From contig NZ_RLII01000024.1 in assembly GCF_004102745.1 (NCBI RefSeq), positions 1-55,609 on the forward strand: a DNA stretch of 55,609 nucleotides, read 5' to 3'. This stretch comes from Acetivibrio mesophilus. Lineage in GTDB: Bacteria; Bacillota; Clostridia; Acetivibrionales; Acetivibrionaceae. Numbering within the stretch: position 1 is the stretch's first letter; the number at the start of each line of letters is the position of its first letter. The translations under genes and the position numbers were made by a program. Shown one piece after another: positions 55,491-55,609 of this stretch. The notes under the pieces are model-generated. The model saw nothing but the letters and a program-made list of their open reading frames with translations, did not search any database and had not been told where the DNA came from.

Positions 55491-55609
55491 GTTGAAAATT
55501 TTGTGTATAAGAGAATGAAAAGACTCCTTCTTGGCAAGAATTACAAAATAATATCCAAGGAGGAGATTTTTTATGTCAACATTATCAAAAGAGCAAGTGA
55601 AAGAAATAA
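55491..55609 (+). mobile_element. Probable left end of an IS256-type insertion sequence (partial)
   Basis: GTTGAAAATTTTGTGTATAA (55491-55510) resembles the terminal inverted repeats of IS256-family elements, which typically contain the reverse complement TTACACAAAATTTT. It precedes a well-placed RBS and a new ORF start. The other end is outside the window, so the call is tentative. Confidence 0.45.
55573..55609 (+). CDS. 5' end of a gene cut by the window edge, possibly an IS256-type transposase
   Basis: AAGGAGGAG (55556-55564) and an ATG at 55573 open a frame reading MSTLSKEQVKEI before the edge. This opening resembles those of clostridial mutator-type transposases, an impression from memory. 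Twelve residues cannot settle the identity. Confidence 0.5.
   Translation, partial: MSTLSKEQVKEI

Overview
The window looks like a piece of chromosome from an anaerobic, cellulosome-forming Clostridia member of the Acetivibrio (Clostridium) thermocellum group. Three secreted glycoside hydrolases (GH5, GH9, GH26) end in paired dockerin repeats, a fourth secreted protein carries a cohesin-like module plus a dockerin, intergenic DNA is AT-rich, and ribosome-binding sites are of the strong AGGAGG type. The GH26 and GH9 genes lie in tandem, and their lengths and architectures match ManA and CelT of C. thermocellum.

Left part (1-9204, all minus strand). greA has a consensus promoter and a leader of about 270 nt. 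Next come an unrecognised protein, a membrane-anchored GH18-type hydrolase, a DUF-like membrane protein with a PilZ/receiver-like protein, and groES-groEL behind a perfect CIRCE element.

8041-18228 (minus strand). One long histidine operon starts from a perfect sigma-A promoter: hisZ-hisG-hisD-hisC-hisB-purC-hisH-hisA-hisF-hisIE, then an AlbA_2/RecG-like protein. purC, a purine-pathway gene upstream of AICAR, is inserted among the histidine genes, whose HisH/HisF step releases AICAR. hisZ, hisH and probably hisD use TTG starts.

18302-25793 (minus strand). An SLH protein with two BsuPI domains, pcrA, long-form hpf, a 1.2 kb gene-free stretch with clustered DnaA boxes, and GTP-type PEP carboxykinase.

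26395-38674. A cellulosomal GH5, a MerR/TipAS regulator, a CNNM/CorC-type membrane protein, an unlisted 41-residue ORF with its own terminator, an intracellular GH3 glucosidase, a Gfo/Idh/MocA oxidoreductase, class I lysyl-tRNA synthetase (plus strand), and a two-component system. A tRNA-like element with a CUA anticodon loop, overlapped by a terminator, lies just upstream of the synthetase gene. This is the most striking signal in the window.

38999-55609. celT and manA share a nearly identical 33-bp upstream element and an interspersed stem-loop repeat. They are followed by a Na/Pi transporter and a 1621-residue subtilisin/FN3/Kelch/cohesin-like/dockerin protein. A three-gene cluster follows: an HTH-transmembrane protein and two exported copper-amine-oxidase-N/TPR proteins, all sharing a short Gly/Asn/Val motif. 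The window ends in what looks like the left end of an IS256-type insertion sequence.
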